This document shows, in pieces, positions 34,316 to 43,490 of a stretch of DNA of 64,000 nucleotides. The stretch is from contig JAKSQP010000007.1 in assembly GCA_024404025.1 (NCBI GenBank), positions 1 to 64,000 on the forward strand, read 5' to 3'. Origin of the DNA: Clostridia bacterium (GTDB lineage: Bacteria; Bacillota; Clostridia; Oscillospirales; Acutalibacteraceae). A program made the position numbers and the translations under genes. Numbering within the stretch: position 1 is the first letter of the stretch; every line of letters starts with the position of its first letter. The notes below the pieces were generated by a model. That model was not told the DNA's origin, did not search any database, and saw only the letters and a list, made by a program, of their open reading frames with translations.

Positions 34316-34339
34316 ATTTATCGTCCTTTCGTAATAGAA

Positions 34340-35677
34340 TCAAAGCAAAGAGGTAAGATCTATGCCGTCTGCCGCGCCGATGCTTTCGCCGAGAGCGGCA
34401 GTTTCACGGCGGAGCATGAAATTCATAAATTCATCTGCAAGCTCATCAAGTTTCATATCAAATGATTCGCCGCTTGTCATATCCTTGAGCTTTGCCGAGC
34501 CTGCGGCGATTTCATCATCGCCGAGAACCATCGTGTATTTTGCATCGATCTTATCTGCAAATTTCATCTGTGCCTTAAGGGAACGGCCGGCAACATCGGT
34601 CTGAGCGCCGACGCCTGCGGCACGAAGGTCCGCCGTAAGAGCCATAGCCTTAAGGGAGGCGTTTTCACCCATGGGAGCAATATAAATATCGCAGCTGTCA
34701 GGCGAAGGAAGCTCAATTCCCTGCGATTGGAGAAGCATAAGAAGTCTGCCCGTGCCCATTCCGAATCCGAGAGCGGGAGTTTTCGGACCACCGAGTTCTT
34801 CAACAAGTCCGTCATATCTTCCGCCGCCGCATACCGTGCCCTGCGCACCGATATCGGTTGAAACAAATTCGAAAACAGTTCTTGTGTAATAGTCAAGACC
34901 TCTTACGATTTTGGGATTGACCGTGAAATCAATGTTCATTGCGGTGAGATACTTTTTAACGCTTTCAAAATGAGCGGAGCATTCATCGCAGATATAGTCG
35001 ATAATAACGGGAGCATCCTTGCAGATGTCCTTGCATACGGGACTTTTGCAGTCAAGAATTCTCATTGGATTCTTGTCAAGCCTTTCAAGGCAGGTGGGGC
35101 AAAGCTCATCTTTTCTTGTTTCAAAATAAGCTTTAAGCGCCTCGTGGTATTTTTTGCGGCATTCGGGGCAGCCGATCGAATTGAGCTGAAGCTCGATCCC
35201 CTCAACGCCGAGGAATGCAAAAATTTCATTGGCAAGAGAAATGACCTCCGCATCTGCGGCGGGAGAAGCTGTGCCGAGCATTTCAACGCCGAACTGCTGG
35301 AATTCTCTCCATCTGCCTGCCTGCGGCTTCTCATAGCGATAGCAATTGAGAATATAGCAGAGCTTCTGGGGAAGAGTTTCGTTGAAAAGTCCGTGCTCAA
35401 GAAAAGCTCTGACTGCGCCTGCCGTGCCTTCCGGGCGAAGAGTTATTGATCTGCCGCCCTTGTCGTCAAATGTATACATTTCTTTCTGAACAACATCGGT
35501 CGTGTCGCCTACGCCTCGCTGAAAAAGCTCTGTATGTTCAAAAACGGGAGTTCTGATTTCTTTGAATCCGAATTTGCCGGCAATGTCAAGAACCGTCTGC
35601 TCAATAAATTGATTTTTATAAACTTCCGTGGGCATTATATCCTGAGTGCCCTTTATTGCTTTGGTCAAAAGTGCCAT
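34340..35677 (-). CDS. hisS: Histidyl-tRNA synthetase
   Basis: A 445-aa class II synthetase. Signature motifs are RTPVFEHTELF near the start, the histidine-specific RGLDYYTRTVFE and GGGRYDGL, and the C-terminal HGTP anticodon-binding domain (about 325-420). It has a cysteine-rich segment (CPECRKKY, CPTCLERL, CDECSAH) in the insertion between motifs 2 and 3, suggesting a zinc site, as in some clostridial HisS. ATG at 35677 with AAAGGAAG. No T-box is seen upstream; the leader holds only a short hairpin. Confidence 0.97.
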   Translation of the reverse strand: MALLTKAIKGTQDIMPTEVYKNQFIEQTVLDIAGKFGFKEIRTPVFEHTELFQRGVGDTTDVVQKEMYTFDDKGGRSITLRPEGTAGAVRAFLEHGLFNETLPQKLCYILNCYRYEKPQAGRWREFQQFGVEMLGTASPAADAEVISLANEIFAFLGVEGIELQLNSIGCPECRKKYHEALKAYFETRKDELCPTCLERLDKNPMRILDCKSPVCKDICKDAPVIIDYICDECSAHFESVKKYLTAMNIDFTVNPKIVRGLDYYTRTVFEFVSTDIGAQGTVCGGGRYDGLVEELGGPKTPALGFGMGTGRLLMLLQSQGIELPSPDSCDIYIAPMGENASLKAMALTADLRAAGVGAQTDVAGRSLKAQMKFADKIDAKYTMVLGDDEIAAGSAKLKDMTSGESFDMKLDELADEFMNFMLRRETAALGESIGAADGIDLTSLL

Positions 35678-35702
35678 ATATCATCTTCCTTTAAAATTAA
35701 CA

Positions 35703-35726
35703 AGGGGTCATCTTCAGATGACCCCT
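35703..35726 (-). terminator. Hairpin between mgsA and hisS
   Basis: AGGGGTCATCT and AGATGACCCCT (35703-35713, 35716-35726) form a GC-rich stem; on the minus strand it is followed by TGTTAATTTT. It may be a weak terminator behind mgsA, letting some transcription run into hisS. No clear promoter is seen between mgsA and hisS. Confidence 0.6.
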
Positions 35727-35779
35727 CGGAATTTGGATAGAAACGAGGGGCATTGTTTAATGCCGCCGTCTTCAACGGT

Positions 35780-36181
35780 TTATTTCGGATTTACGATGTC
35801 ACGCCAGTCAAGGTCGCCCCTCGCAAGAGAATGAATAAGGGCCTCGGCTGTTGCAATGTTGGTTGCAACCGGAATGTTGTGAACATCGCAAAGCCTCAAA
35901 AGAGTTGCTTCATTGGGTTCATGCGGCTTTGCGGTAAGAGGATCTCTGAATATGAGAAGCAAATCTATCTCATTGCAGGCAATGCTTGAAGCAACCTGCT
36001 GATCTCCGCCCTGCGAGCCGCTCATAAATGATGTGATTTCAAGTCCTGTTGCCTCGGCGACCATCTTTCCGGTTGTGCCGGTTGCAAAGATGTTGTGTCT
36101 GCTGAGTATTCCGCAGTATGCGATGCAGAACTGAACCATAAGCTCCTTTTTGGCGTCATGCGCAATTAACGCAATATTCAT
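35780..36181 (-). CDS. mgsA: Methylglyoxal synthase
   Basis: A 133-aa enzyme converting dihydroxyacetone phosphate to methylglyoxal and phosphate, a bypass of lower glycolysis. Motifs include [10 protein letters not shown] at the start, ATGTTGKM (phosphate loop), GSQGGDQQV with the catalytic Asp, and [15 protein letters not shown]. Full family length. ATG at 36181 with AGGAGGGTC; its own promoter is at 36217-36245. Whether the hisS-serA genes are read from the same transcript depends on the hairpin at 35703. Confidence 0.96.
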   Translation of the reverse strand: MNIALIAHDAKKELMVQFCIAYCGILSRHNIFATGTTGKMVAEATGLEITSFMSGSQGGDQQVASSIACNEIDLLLIFRDPLTAKPHEPNEATLLRLCDVHNIPVATNIATAEALIHSLARGDLDWRDIVNPK

Positions 36182-36216
36182 ATTGACCCTCCTTTGTTTT
36201 GTTACAAGTTTTATTT

Positions 36217-36245
36217 ATCATATAAGGAATTCCCCGTGATGTCAA
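36217..36245 (-). promoter_or_regulatory. Consensus-like promoter of mgsA
   Basis: On the minus strand TTGACA (36240-36245), 17 bases, TATGAT (36217-36222), about 35 bases before the mgsA ATG and just past the gyrA stop. Confidence 0.75.
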
Positions 36246-36266
36246 GTAAAAACATCAAAATTATTT

Positions 36267-38810
36267 TTATTCTTCGGAATTTTCTCCGGTTTCTGAAATG
36301 TCGTCAGCTTCCTCCGATGCGTCCGCTTCGGGAAGGGCCTCGGTCTCTTCGCTTTCATCTGCCGGAACCGAAACAGCGGTAATGAGCTTTTCGCCCTCGG
36401 TGATTCTCATAACACGAACACCTTTTGAAGGCCTTGCACACGCTCTGACTGTTTCAATTGCAAGCCTGATAATAACGCCGTCGGAAGAAATGAGCATAAG
36501 GTCATTTTCGGAATCGACAACCTCAATTGCGGCAACATCTCCGAATTTTTCGGTATGATAATTCGTCAGACCCTTGCCGCCTCTTGACTGGATGCGGTAA
36601 TCCGTGATCTCGCTTCTTCTTGCAAGGCCTGTTTCGCTGACCGTCAGCACCTGGCCGCCCTCTCTGAGAATATCCATGCCGATAACACAGTCGTCTTCTT
36701 TGAGAGCAATTGCCTTAACGCCTCTTGCCGTTCTGCCGATAACTCTTGCGTCGGTTTCTTCAAACGCAATTGCCATGCCCTTTTTGGTTGCGAGAATCAG
36801 ATTTTCTTTTCCGCTTGTGAGCTTGACCCATGCAAGTTCATCATCTTCGTCAAGATTGATTGCGAAAATTCCGTTCTTGCGGATATTCTTATAAGCATCA
36901 AGCTCGCTTCTCTTGATTATGCCGTTGCGGGTTGCCATGCAGAGATAATATTCGCCGCTTTCAAAATCGGGAACCTTTATCATAACGGAAACCTTTTCAT
37001 CGGAATCAAGAGGAATAACATTAATAACATTTGTACCCTTGCTGTTGGTTGAGCCTTCGGGAATTTCATAACCCTTGACTCTGTATACTCTGCCCTTTGT
37101 GGTAAAGAGCATAATGAAATCATGTGTTGAGCAGCTGAACATCGTCTTAACGAAATCCTCTTCACGCTGCTTCATTCCATTTCTGCCTCTGCCGCCTCTG
37201 TTCTGCTGTTTATATTCGGAAACGGCTGTGCGCTTGATATAGCCTCTGTTCGTGAGAGTGAATACGCAGTCGGTTTCGGGAATAAGTTCTTCCATATCGA
37301 CCTCGCCGCTGACATCGGCAATTTCGGTGCGGCGGTCATCGCCGAACTTATCGCTGATTGCCGTAAGCTCCTGCTTGAGAACATCGCTTATCATTTCGTC
37401 GCTTGCAAGAAGTTGACGGAAATAGGCGATTTTTTCTTCAAGCTCTTTATATTCGTTTTCGAGTTTTTCACGGTCAAGACCCTGAAGAGCCTTAAGACGC
37501 ATATCGAGAATTGCCTGAGCCTGGATTTCATCAAGCCCGAAGCGTGCCATCAGGCGCTCTCTTGCGTTATCATAGCTCTCACGGATGATTTTGATGACTT
37601 CATCAATGTTATCCTGCGCAACGATAAGTCCTTCAAGAAGATGCGCTCTTTCAAGAGCCTTATTCAAATCGAACTTCGTTCTGCGAACTATTATTTCCTT
37701 CTGGAATGCAAGATACTCATCAAGCACCTGGCGAAGATTGAGAACCTTGGGTTGCTTCTGATTATCAACCAGAGCAAGCATTATGATTCCGAAGGTGGTC
37801 TGAAGAGCGGTCTGCGCATAGAGCTTGTTGAGAACGACCTGGGCATTGGCATCACGCTTAAGCTCAATAACGATACGCATACCGTTTCTGTCAGTTTCAT
37901 CACGAAGATCCGAAATGCCTTCGATCCTCTTATCTCTTACCTGTTCGGCAATCTTTTTGATAAGCTCACGCTTCTTGACCATATAGGGAAGCTCGTTGAT
38001 TATAATGCGTGTGCGGTTATCCTTGAATTCTTCAAATTCGGCTCTGCCTCTGATAACGACCTTGCCTCTACCCGTTGCATAAGCCTGGCGGATACCGGCT
38101 CTGCCCATGATGATGCCCTTTGTGGGGAAATCCGGGCCTTTGATATGCTCCATAAGGTCTTCAAAGGTTGCATCGGGATTATCGAGCACACAGATGCAGG
38201 CGCCTATGACCTCTTTAAGATTATGAGGCGGAATGCTTGTTGCCATGCCGACTGCGATGCCCTGCGAGCCGTTGACGAGAAGATTGGGGAATCTTGACGG
38301 AAGCACTCTCGGTTCTTTGAGGCTTTCATCGAAGTTGGGGTCCCAGTCAACCGTATTTTTATTGATGTCACGAAGCATTTCTTCGCTGATTTTGCTCATT
38401 CTCGCTTCTGTGTAACGGTAAGCTGCCGGGGGATCGCCGTCAACGGAGCCGAAGTTTCCGTGGCCGTCAACGAGCATATATCTCATTGAGAAATCCTGGC
38501 CGAGCCTGACCATTGCATCGTAAACCGAAGCGTCGCCGTGGGGATGATAGCGTCCGAGAACATCGCCGACGCAGGTTGCCGATTTTTTGAACTGCTTGTC
38601 CGAGGTAAGGCCGTCTTCATACATTGTGTAGAGAATGCGGCGGTGAACGGGCTTAAGGCCGTCACGGACATCGGGAAGCGCTCTGCCGACGAGAACGGAC
38701 ATGGCGTATTCGATGTAACTGTTCTGCATTTCGCCGACAAGCTCCGATTCGGTTATGACCTGATCGGGGAATGCGATATCTTCCGGTTTATAACTTCTGT
38801 TGTGTCCCAT
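36267..38810 (-). CDS. gyrA: DNA gyrase subunit A
   Basis: An 847-aa type IIA topoisomerase subunit. The catalytic Tyr is Tyr133 in [10 protein letters not shown], equivalent to E. coli Tyr122. The GyrA box is recognisable (QQNRGGRGR), which separates it from ParC. The six-bladed DNA-wrapping C-domain runs from about 500. It ends with an acidic tail of about 35 residues ([18 protein letters not shown]). In the quinolone-determining region [10 protein letters not shown], Ala94 takes the place of E. coli Ser83, while Asp98 matches Asp87. The ATG follows AGGAGGTGG, 14 bases after the gyrB stop. Confidence 0.97.
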   Translation of the reverse strand: MGHNRSYKPEDIAFPDQVITESELVGEMQNSYIEYAMSVLVGRALPDVRDGLKPVHRRILYTMYEDGLTSDKQFKKSATCVGDVLGRYHPHGDASVYDAMVRLGQDFSMRYMLVDGHGNFGSVDGDPPAAYRYTEARMSKISEEMLRDINKNTVDWDPNFDESLKEPRVLPSRFPNLLVNGSQGIAVGMATSIPPHNLKEVIGACICVLDNPDATFEDLMEHIKGPDFPTKGIIMGRAGIRQAYATGRGKVVIRGRAEFEEFKDNRTRIIINELPYMVKKRELIKKIAEQVRDKRIEGISDLRDETDRNGMRIVIELKRDANAQVVLNKLYAQTALQTTFGIIMLALVDNQKQPKVLNLRQVLDEYLAFQKEIIVRRTKFDLNKALERAHLLEGLIVAQDNIDEVIKIIRESYDNARERLMARFGLDEIQAQAILDMRLKALQGLDREKLENEYKELEEKIAYFRQLLASDEMISDVLKQELTAISDKFGDDRRTEIADVSGEVDMEELIPETDCVFTLTNRGYIKRTAVSEYKQQNRGGRGRNGMKQREEDFVKTMFSCSTHDFIMLFTTKGRVYRVKGYEIPEGSTNSKGTNVINVIPLDSDEKVSVMIKVPDFESGEYYLCMATRNGIIKRSELDAYKNIRKNGIFAINLDEDDELAWVKLTSGKENLILATKKGMAIAFEETDARVIGRTARGVKAIALKEDDCVIGMDILREGGQVLTVSETGLARRSEITDYRIQSRGGKGLTNYHTEKFGDVAAIEVVDSENDLMLISSDGVIIRLAIETVRACARPSKGVRVMRITEGEKLITAVSVPADESEETEALPEADASEEADDISETGENSEE

Positions 38811-38824
38811 TTTACGCCACCTCC

Positions 38825-40831
38825 TTAAATATCAAGATTGCTGACATATTTTGCGTTGGTTTCAATCCAGTCACGGCGGGGCTCAACCTCTTCACCCATA
38901 AGAATGTTGAACACCTGATCTGCCACAACCGCATCATCAAGAGTGATCCTGCGAAGCGAACGCTTTTCGGGATCCATAGTCGTTTCCCAAAGCTCGTGAG
39001 CGTCCATTTCGCCGAGGCCTTTGAAACGGCTTATATCGATCTTGACATTCGGATTGTCGCCTCTCATTTCGGCTGAAACACGGTCACGCTCTTCGTCGGA
39101 ATAAGCAACTCTCGTTGTTTTGCCTCTGATAAGCTTATAGAGCGGAGGAACTGCCGAATAAACATATCCGTTTTCGATAAGAGGTCTCATATATCTGAAG
39201 AAGAAGGTCAGAAGCAGAGTTCTGATATGAGCGCCGTCAACATCGGCATCGGACATGATGATTATTTTATGATAGCGGAGCTTTTCGATATTGAATTCTT
39301 CGCCTATGCCCGCTCCGAGAGCAACAATAAGGGGAGCAAGCTTTTCGTTTGAATAAATCTTATCGGCTCTTGCCTTTTCAACATTGAGCATCTTGCCCCA
39401 CATTGCAAGGATCGCCTGAAATCTTGAATCTCTGCCCTGGATGGCGGAGCCTGCAGCCGAATCACCCTCAACGATGTAAATTTCGCAGAGAGACGGGTCT
39501 CTTTCGTTGCAATCCTGAAGCTTATCGGGCATCTGGCCGGATTCAAGTCCGGTTTTTCTTCTGACGGATTCTCTTGCCTTTCTTGCCGCCTCTCTCGCAC
39601 GGTTGGCTGTGAGAGCCTTTTCAAGAATGATTTTACCTACTGCCGGATTATCGTCAAAATACTGCTCAAGAGCTTCCGCAACAAGGGAATTGACAAGAGT
39701 TCTGATTTCGCTGTTGCCGAGCTTTGCTTTGGTCTGGCCTTCAAACTGCGCCTCGGTAAGCTTGACCGAGATAACGCAGGTAAGACCCTCACGGCAATCT
39801 TCGCCCGAAACCTTGTCATCATTCTTGAGAATGTTCATTGCTTTGCCGTACTTATTAAGGGCATTGGTGAGCGCACGCTTGAAGCCGTCTTCGTGCATAC
39901 CGCCCTCGGGAGTATGAACATTATTCGCAAACGAAACGATAACTTCGTTATATGTATCCGAATACTGAAGGGCAAGCTCTGCCATTGCATCATCTTTTTT
40001 GCCCGACATATAGATAACATCCTCGTGGACGGGAGTTTTATTTTTGTTGAGATATGTTACATATTCTCTGATGCCGCCTTCATAGCACATAACATCACGG
40101 CGGTCCTTCTCTTCCTTTTCCGCCGCCGATGAACGCTTATCTTCAATGGAGATCTTAAGACCCGCATTAAGGAACGCTTCCTCACGCAGACGCTTATGAA
40201 GAATCTCATAATCATAGGATGTTGTTTCGGTGAACATTTCCGGATCGGGCTTGAAGCGGACCTTTGTGCCCGTTATATCGGTATCTCCGACAACGGTCAT
40301 ATTCTGCGTAATATATCCTCTCGAAAACGCCATTTTATGAATTTTGCCGTTCTTGTGAACTTCAACCTCAAGCCATTCCGAAAGGGCGTTAACAACGGAG
40401 GCGCCGACGCCGTGAAGACCGCCGGAAACCTTATATCCGCCGCCGCCGAACTTTCCGCCGGCATGAAGAACGGTGAAAACAACTTCAAGAGCGCTTTTTC
40501 CCGTCTGTTCCTGAATATCAACGGGGATACCTCTTCCGTTATCGGTAACGGAAATTATATCTCCCTCTTCGATTTCAACCTCGATATGCGTGCAATAGCC
40601 TGCGAGCGCTTCATCGATAGAGTTGTCAACTATCTCATAAACAAGATGGTGAAGACCCGATGAGCTTGTTGAGCCTATATACATACCGGGTCTTTTTCTG
40701 ACTGCCTCAAGGCCTTCAAGGACCTGAATCTGACTTGCATCATAATCCTCGGTAACAACCGTGTTCATTTCTTCGGGAGCGATCTGCTCAACGGCAACAT
40801 TTTCAAGTTCCCGATTATTCTGATTTTCCAC
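38825..40831 (-). CDS. gyrB: DNA gyrase subunit B (GTG start)
   Basis: A 668-aa ATPase subunit. The GHKL site is visible in [20 protein letters not shown] and in [14 protein letters not shown]. The TOPRIM domain has [12 protein letters not shown] and a DADVDGAHI motif. The C-terminus has [20 protein letters not shown]. Length fits GyrB rather than ParE, and pairing with gyrA supports this. The start is GTG at 40831, 10 bases after AGGAGG. It lies 15 bases behind an unknown gene instead of recF, so this is not the usual dnaA-dnaN-recF-gyrBA order. Confidence 0.97.
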   Translation of the reverse strand: MENQNNRELENVAVEQIAPEEMNTVVTEDYDASQIQVLEGLEAVRKRPGMYIGSTSSSGLHHLVYEIVDNSIDEALAGYCTHIEVEIEEGDIISVTDNGRGIPVDIQEQTGKSALEVVFTVLHAGGKFGGGGYKVSGGLHGVGASVVNALSEWLEVEVHKNGKIHKMAFSRGYITQNMTVVGDTDITGTKVRFKPDPEMFTETTSYDYEILHKRLREEAFLNAGLKISIEDKRSSAAEKEEKDRRDVMCYEGGIREYVTYLNKNKTPVHEDVIYMSGKKDDAMAELALQYSDTYNEVIVSFANNVHTPEGGMHEDGFKRALTNALNKYGKAMNILKNDDKVSGEDCREGLTCVISVKLTEAQFEGQTKAKLGNSEIRTLVNSLVAEALEQYFDDNPAVGKIILEKALTANRAREAARKARESVRRKTGLESGQMPDKLQDCNERDPSLCEIYIVEGDSAAGSAIQGRDSRFQAILAMWGKMLNVEKARADKIYSNEKLAPLIVALGAGIGEEFNIEKLRYHKIIIMSDADVDGAHIRTLLLTFFFRYMRPLIENGYVYSAVPPLYKLIRGKTTRVAYSDEERDRVSAEMRGDNPNVKIDISRFKGLGEMDAHELWETTMDPEKRSLRRITLDDAVVADQVFNILMGEEVEPRRDWIETNAKYVSNLDI

Positions 40832-40846
40832 TTTCCGTCGCCCTCC

Positions 40847-41725
40847 TTACTGCATTCCTATCTTTGACATGGGACTTTTGCTTTTCTTTTTGGGTTTATA
40901 TTTCGGGGGATTCTCAAGCCTCATTCTTGCGCTCTTGCCTGCGCCCGAAGCGAGATATTTGTTAACATTGATCACCGGGCTCTTCATATCGTCGCTCATA
41001 TAGTCAACGCAGTTTGCAAGAAGCTCCTGATTATTTTCAAGCGAACCGAGAATGGTAACGCAGATAAGGCTCTGCGTTTCGTTTGTGCCGTCTTCATAAA
41101 CATCGTTGAAGAGCTTGAAGAGCTGGCGCATCTTGGTCGGATCGTTCTCTGTTATTACCCTTTTTACAACGGCATTGCCGTGATTAACGAAGAAATCTTC
41201 GGCAAGAAATTCGCCGTATTTTTCGCAGTTTTCTTTGTATTCGTCACGAAGCTCCGGATAGATCGCCGTGAATCTGTTGGCAAGGGTGTTGGGGTCATAA
41301 GAAACAGCTCCGCTCTTCGCCGCAGATTTTGAAACGGGAGTGGGAAGCTTGCTCTTGACGGGCTTCACGGTCTTCGTTCCGAAATTCTCAACAAGTGTTT
41401 CGGAGAAATCATTGATAACAAACTTAACATCCTTTGCGTTGGCGGATTCCTCTTCAAAAAGCGAAAGGGCAAGCTGATGGAAATCGCCCGAAACGATCTC
41501 GCCCTCCTTGCGTGCGCCGTGAAGCGAAATTCTGTTGTTGAAATGCTCTATTTTTGCCGCCTTGTCTTCGCCGGCATATTCAAGAGTTATGCAGCCGTTA
41601 ACATTTTTTGCGGGCAGCTCCGCCGAAACCGGCTCTTCGGGAACAACAAGAGTAAATCCGCATTCCGAAAACGCAGGCGTAAGTCCTTTATAGACCTCGG
41701 TAAGCAAAGCAATGATATCTGCCAT
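40847..41725 (-). CDS. Unknown protein upstream of gyrBA
   Basis: A 292-aa soluble protein. Residues 1-110 look like an alpha/beta domain (DIIALLTEVYKGLTPAFSEC, CITLEYAGEDKAAKIEHFNN). Residues 120-150 are a Ser/Lys/Pro linker. Residues 155-265 are mostly helical (TLANRFTAIYPELRDEYKEN). A basic tail ends it (PKYKPKKKSKSPMSKIG). I recognise no family. The ATG at 41725 follows AAAGGAGA; an upstream in-frame ATG lacks a ribosome site. The gyrB ribosome site overlaps its stop, so it is very probably co-translated with gyrase; the basic tail may hint at nucleic acid contact, which is inference. Confidence 0.75.
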   Translation of the reverse strand: MADIIALLTEVYKGLTPAFSECGFTLVVPEEPVSAELPAKNVNGCITLEYAGEDKAAKIEHFNNRISLHGARKEGEIVSGDFHQLALSLFEEESANAKDVKFVINDFSETLVENFGTKTVKPVKSKLPTPVSKSAAKSGAVSYDPNTLANRFTAIYPELRDEYKENCEKYGEFLAEDFFVNHGNAVVKRVITENDPTKMRQLFKLFNDVYEDGTNETQSLICVTILGSLENNQELLANCVDYMSDDMKSPVINVNKYLASGAGKSARMRLENPPKYKPKKKSKSPMSKIGMQ

Positions 41726-41997
41726 GTGATTATCTCCTTTGAATGTGAATATATTGATAATATATTTTATCACGCCGGAAACGATTTGTTTTTCTAAATT
41801 AGAATAATAGCTAAAATATATAGTAAATATTTATAAATTTAAATAGATATATAATATAGATAGTGTTATAGGAACCTGAAAAAGCCCCGGATCAGCTGCG
41901 AAATAAAACAATTGACTATTTCCGACGGGTGTGATAATATATGTTATCATAGAAAATTATAATGGGAATATGTGCGTCCCTGCAGGAGTGATATATT
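41726..41997. promoter_or_regulatory. AT-rich divergent intergenic region, gyr operon / ddl
   Basis: These 272 bases separate the gyrase operon (minus) from ddl (plus). The gyr-proximal half is very AT-rich and contains an extended -10 candidate TGATAAAAT on the minus strand near 41768, without a good -35. The ddl-proximal half holds the promoter at 41912-41940. No small gene, riboswitch fold or strong hairpin was noticed. Confidence 0.4.
41912..41940 (+). promoter_or_regulatory. Promoter of ddl-DUF1934-argS
   Basis: TTGACT (41912-41917), 17 bases, TAATAT (41935-41940), with the ATG at 41998 after AGGAGTG. Confidence 0.6.
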
Positions 41998-43056
41998 ATG
42001 AAGAAAAAAGTGCTTGTTCTTTTCGGCGGAGTTTCAAGCGAACATGAGGTTTCTCTCGTTTCCGCAAGCTCCGTTATCAGCAGAATTCCTGCCGATAAAT
42101 ATGATATAAAAGCAATGGGAATCACCCGTGACGGCAGATTTCTTCTTTACAGCGGCGATCCCGCTCTTCTGCCCGAAAGCAGATGGCTTGAAGATGAAAG
42201 CAAGCTTGAAAAAGCAGTCATTTCGTGTGACCGTTCTCACCACGGCATAATTCACCTTGAGTCGGGAGAAATCGAATATATTGATGTTGTTTTTCCCGTT
42301 CTTCACGGCAAAAACGGCGAAGACGGCACTATGCAGGGCCTTCTTGAAATTTCCGGAATTCCTTATGTCGGCTGCGACACGGCGTCGAGTGCGATCTGCA
42401 TGGATAAAGCCGTTACAAACGCAATGGCAGACTTTATCGGCATTCCGCAGGCAAAGTGGGCGGCTTTCGGCAAAGCGGCTTATTATGCCGAAAAAAACGC
42501 TCTTCTGAGAGATGCGGCAGAAAAGCTCGGCTTCCCGATTTTTGTTAAGCCCGCAAACGCCGGATCATCAGTCGGCATCAGCAAGGCTTCCGATATGGCA
42601 GAGCTTGAAAAAGCCTGCGACCTTGCTTTCACTCACGATAAAAAAGTTGTGCTTGAAGAAAACATTGTCGGCTACGAGGTTGAATGTGCGGTTCTCGGAA
42701 ACGAGGATCCTGTTGCTTCGATACCCGGCGAAATAGTTGCCTGCAATGACTTCTATGATTATGACGCAAAATATCTCGCCAACAAGAGCGAGCTTCATAT
42801 CCCCGCAAGGCTGTCCGCCGAAAAGCTTGAGGATGTCAGAAAAACTGCCATAAAGGCATATTCCGCTCTCGGCTGTGCAGGGCTGGCAAGGGTCGATTTT
42901 TTCGTCAGAAAATCAGACGGACTTGTTATGCTCAACGAAACGAACACGATTCCGGGATTCACCTCGATAAGTATGTATCCCAAGCTTTTTGAGGCTTCGG
43001 GCATCCCCTATTCAGAGCTTCTTGATAAGCTCATCAACTACGCAATCGAAAGATAA
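41998..43056 (+). CDS. ddl: D-alanine--D-alanine ligase
   Basis: A 352-aa ATP-grasp ligase making the D-Ala-D-Ala end of peptidoglycan precursors, in the cytosol. Motifs are LFGGVSSEHEVSLVSAS, VLHGKNGEDGTMQG, KPANAGSSVGISK, and the C-terminal LNETNTIPGFTSISMYPKL. In the omega-loop region a Tyr (NDFYDYDAKYLANKSE) suggests D-Ala rather than D-Lac specificity; this is an inference from known D-Ala ligases. First gene of a three-gene operon, 8 bases before the DUF1934 gene. Confidence 0.96.
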   Translation: MKKKVLVLFGGVSSEHEVSLVSASSVISRIPADKYDIKAMGITRDGRFLLYSGDPALLPESRWLEDESKLEKAVISCDRSHHGIIHLESGEIEYIDVVFPVLHGKNGEDGTMQGLLEISGIPYVGCDTASSAICMDKAVTNAMADFIGIPQAKWAAFGKAAYYAEKNALLRDAAEKLGFPIFVKPANAGSSVGISKASDMAELEKACDLAFTHDKKVVLEENIVGYEVECAVLGNEDPVASIPGEIVACNDFYDYDAKYLANKSELHIPARLSAEKLEDVRKTAIKAYSALGCAGLARVDFFVRKSDGLVMLNETNTIPGFTSISMYPKLFEASGIPYSELLDKLINYAIER

Positions 43057-43064
43057 AAAAGAAT

Positions 43065-43490
43065 ATGAAAAACGCAATAGTAAGAATAACAGACACCCAC
43101 ATTCAGAACGGCGAAAAAGCACGCTGCGAGCTAACCTCGGCAGGCTCTTTCGGCATTGAAAACGGCGCATACTGTATCAAATATGAGGAAACGGATAACG
43201 AGCTTTCGGGATGCGTAACAACGCTGCGCATTGAAGCGCCGAACAGGATCTCGATGCTCCGTTCGGGAAAATACAACACGGAGATGGTTTTTGAAACCGA
43301 CCGCCGCCACAACTGTTTCTATAAAACTCCGTTCGGAGAAATGATGATGGGAATTTATTCCAAAAGAGTCTTCTCGGAGCTTGACGAAAACGGCGGAAGC
43401 GTCAATTTCGCTTATACAATAGATTTCAACAACGATCTGGTTTCGGAAAATGAGCTTAAGATTTCCGTAAACGTTAAGGAGGAACAATAA
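43065..43490 (+). CDS. DUF1934 protein (YwiB-like)
   Basis: A 141-aa protein of the calycin-like DUF1934 family. Features include AYCIKYEETD, TTLRIEAPNRISMLRSGKY, FETDRRHNCFYKTPFGEMMM and a final FAYTIDFNNDLVSENELK. Lipocalin-like folds bind small hydrophobic ligands, but no ligand is known to me here. In Bacillus subtilis ywiB also precedes argS. Its stop touches the argS start codon directly, with the argS ribosome site GGAGGA inside its last codons, implying coupled translation. Confidence 0.9.
   Translation: MKNAIVRITDTHIQNGEKARCELTSAGSFGIENGAYCIKYEETDNELSGCVTTLRIEAPNRISMLRSGKYNTEMVFETDRRHNCFYKTPFGEMMMGIYSKRVFSELDENGGSVNFAYTIDFNNDLVSENELKISVNVKEEQ

Noticed and set aside
35678..35779. T-box riboswitch ahead of hisS-aspS
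   Set aside because: The gap is only about 100 bases with one simple hairpin; no specifier loop or T-box sequence is seen.
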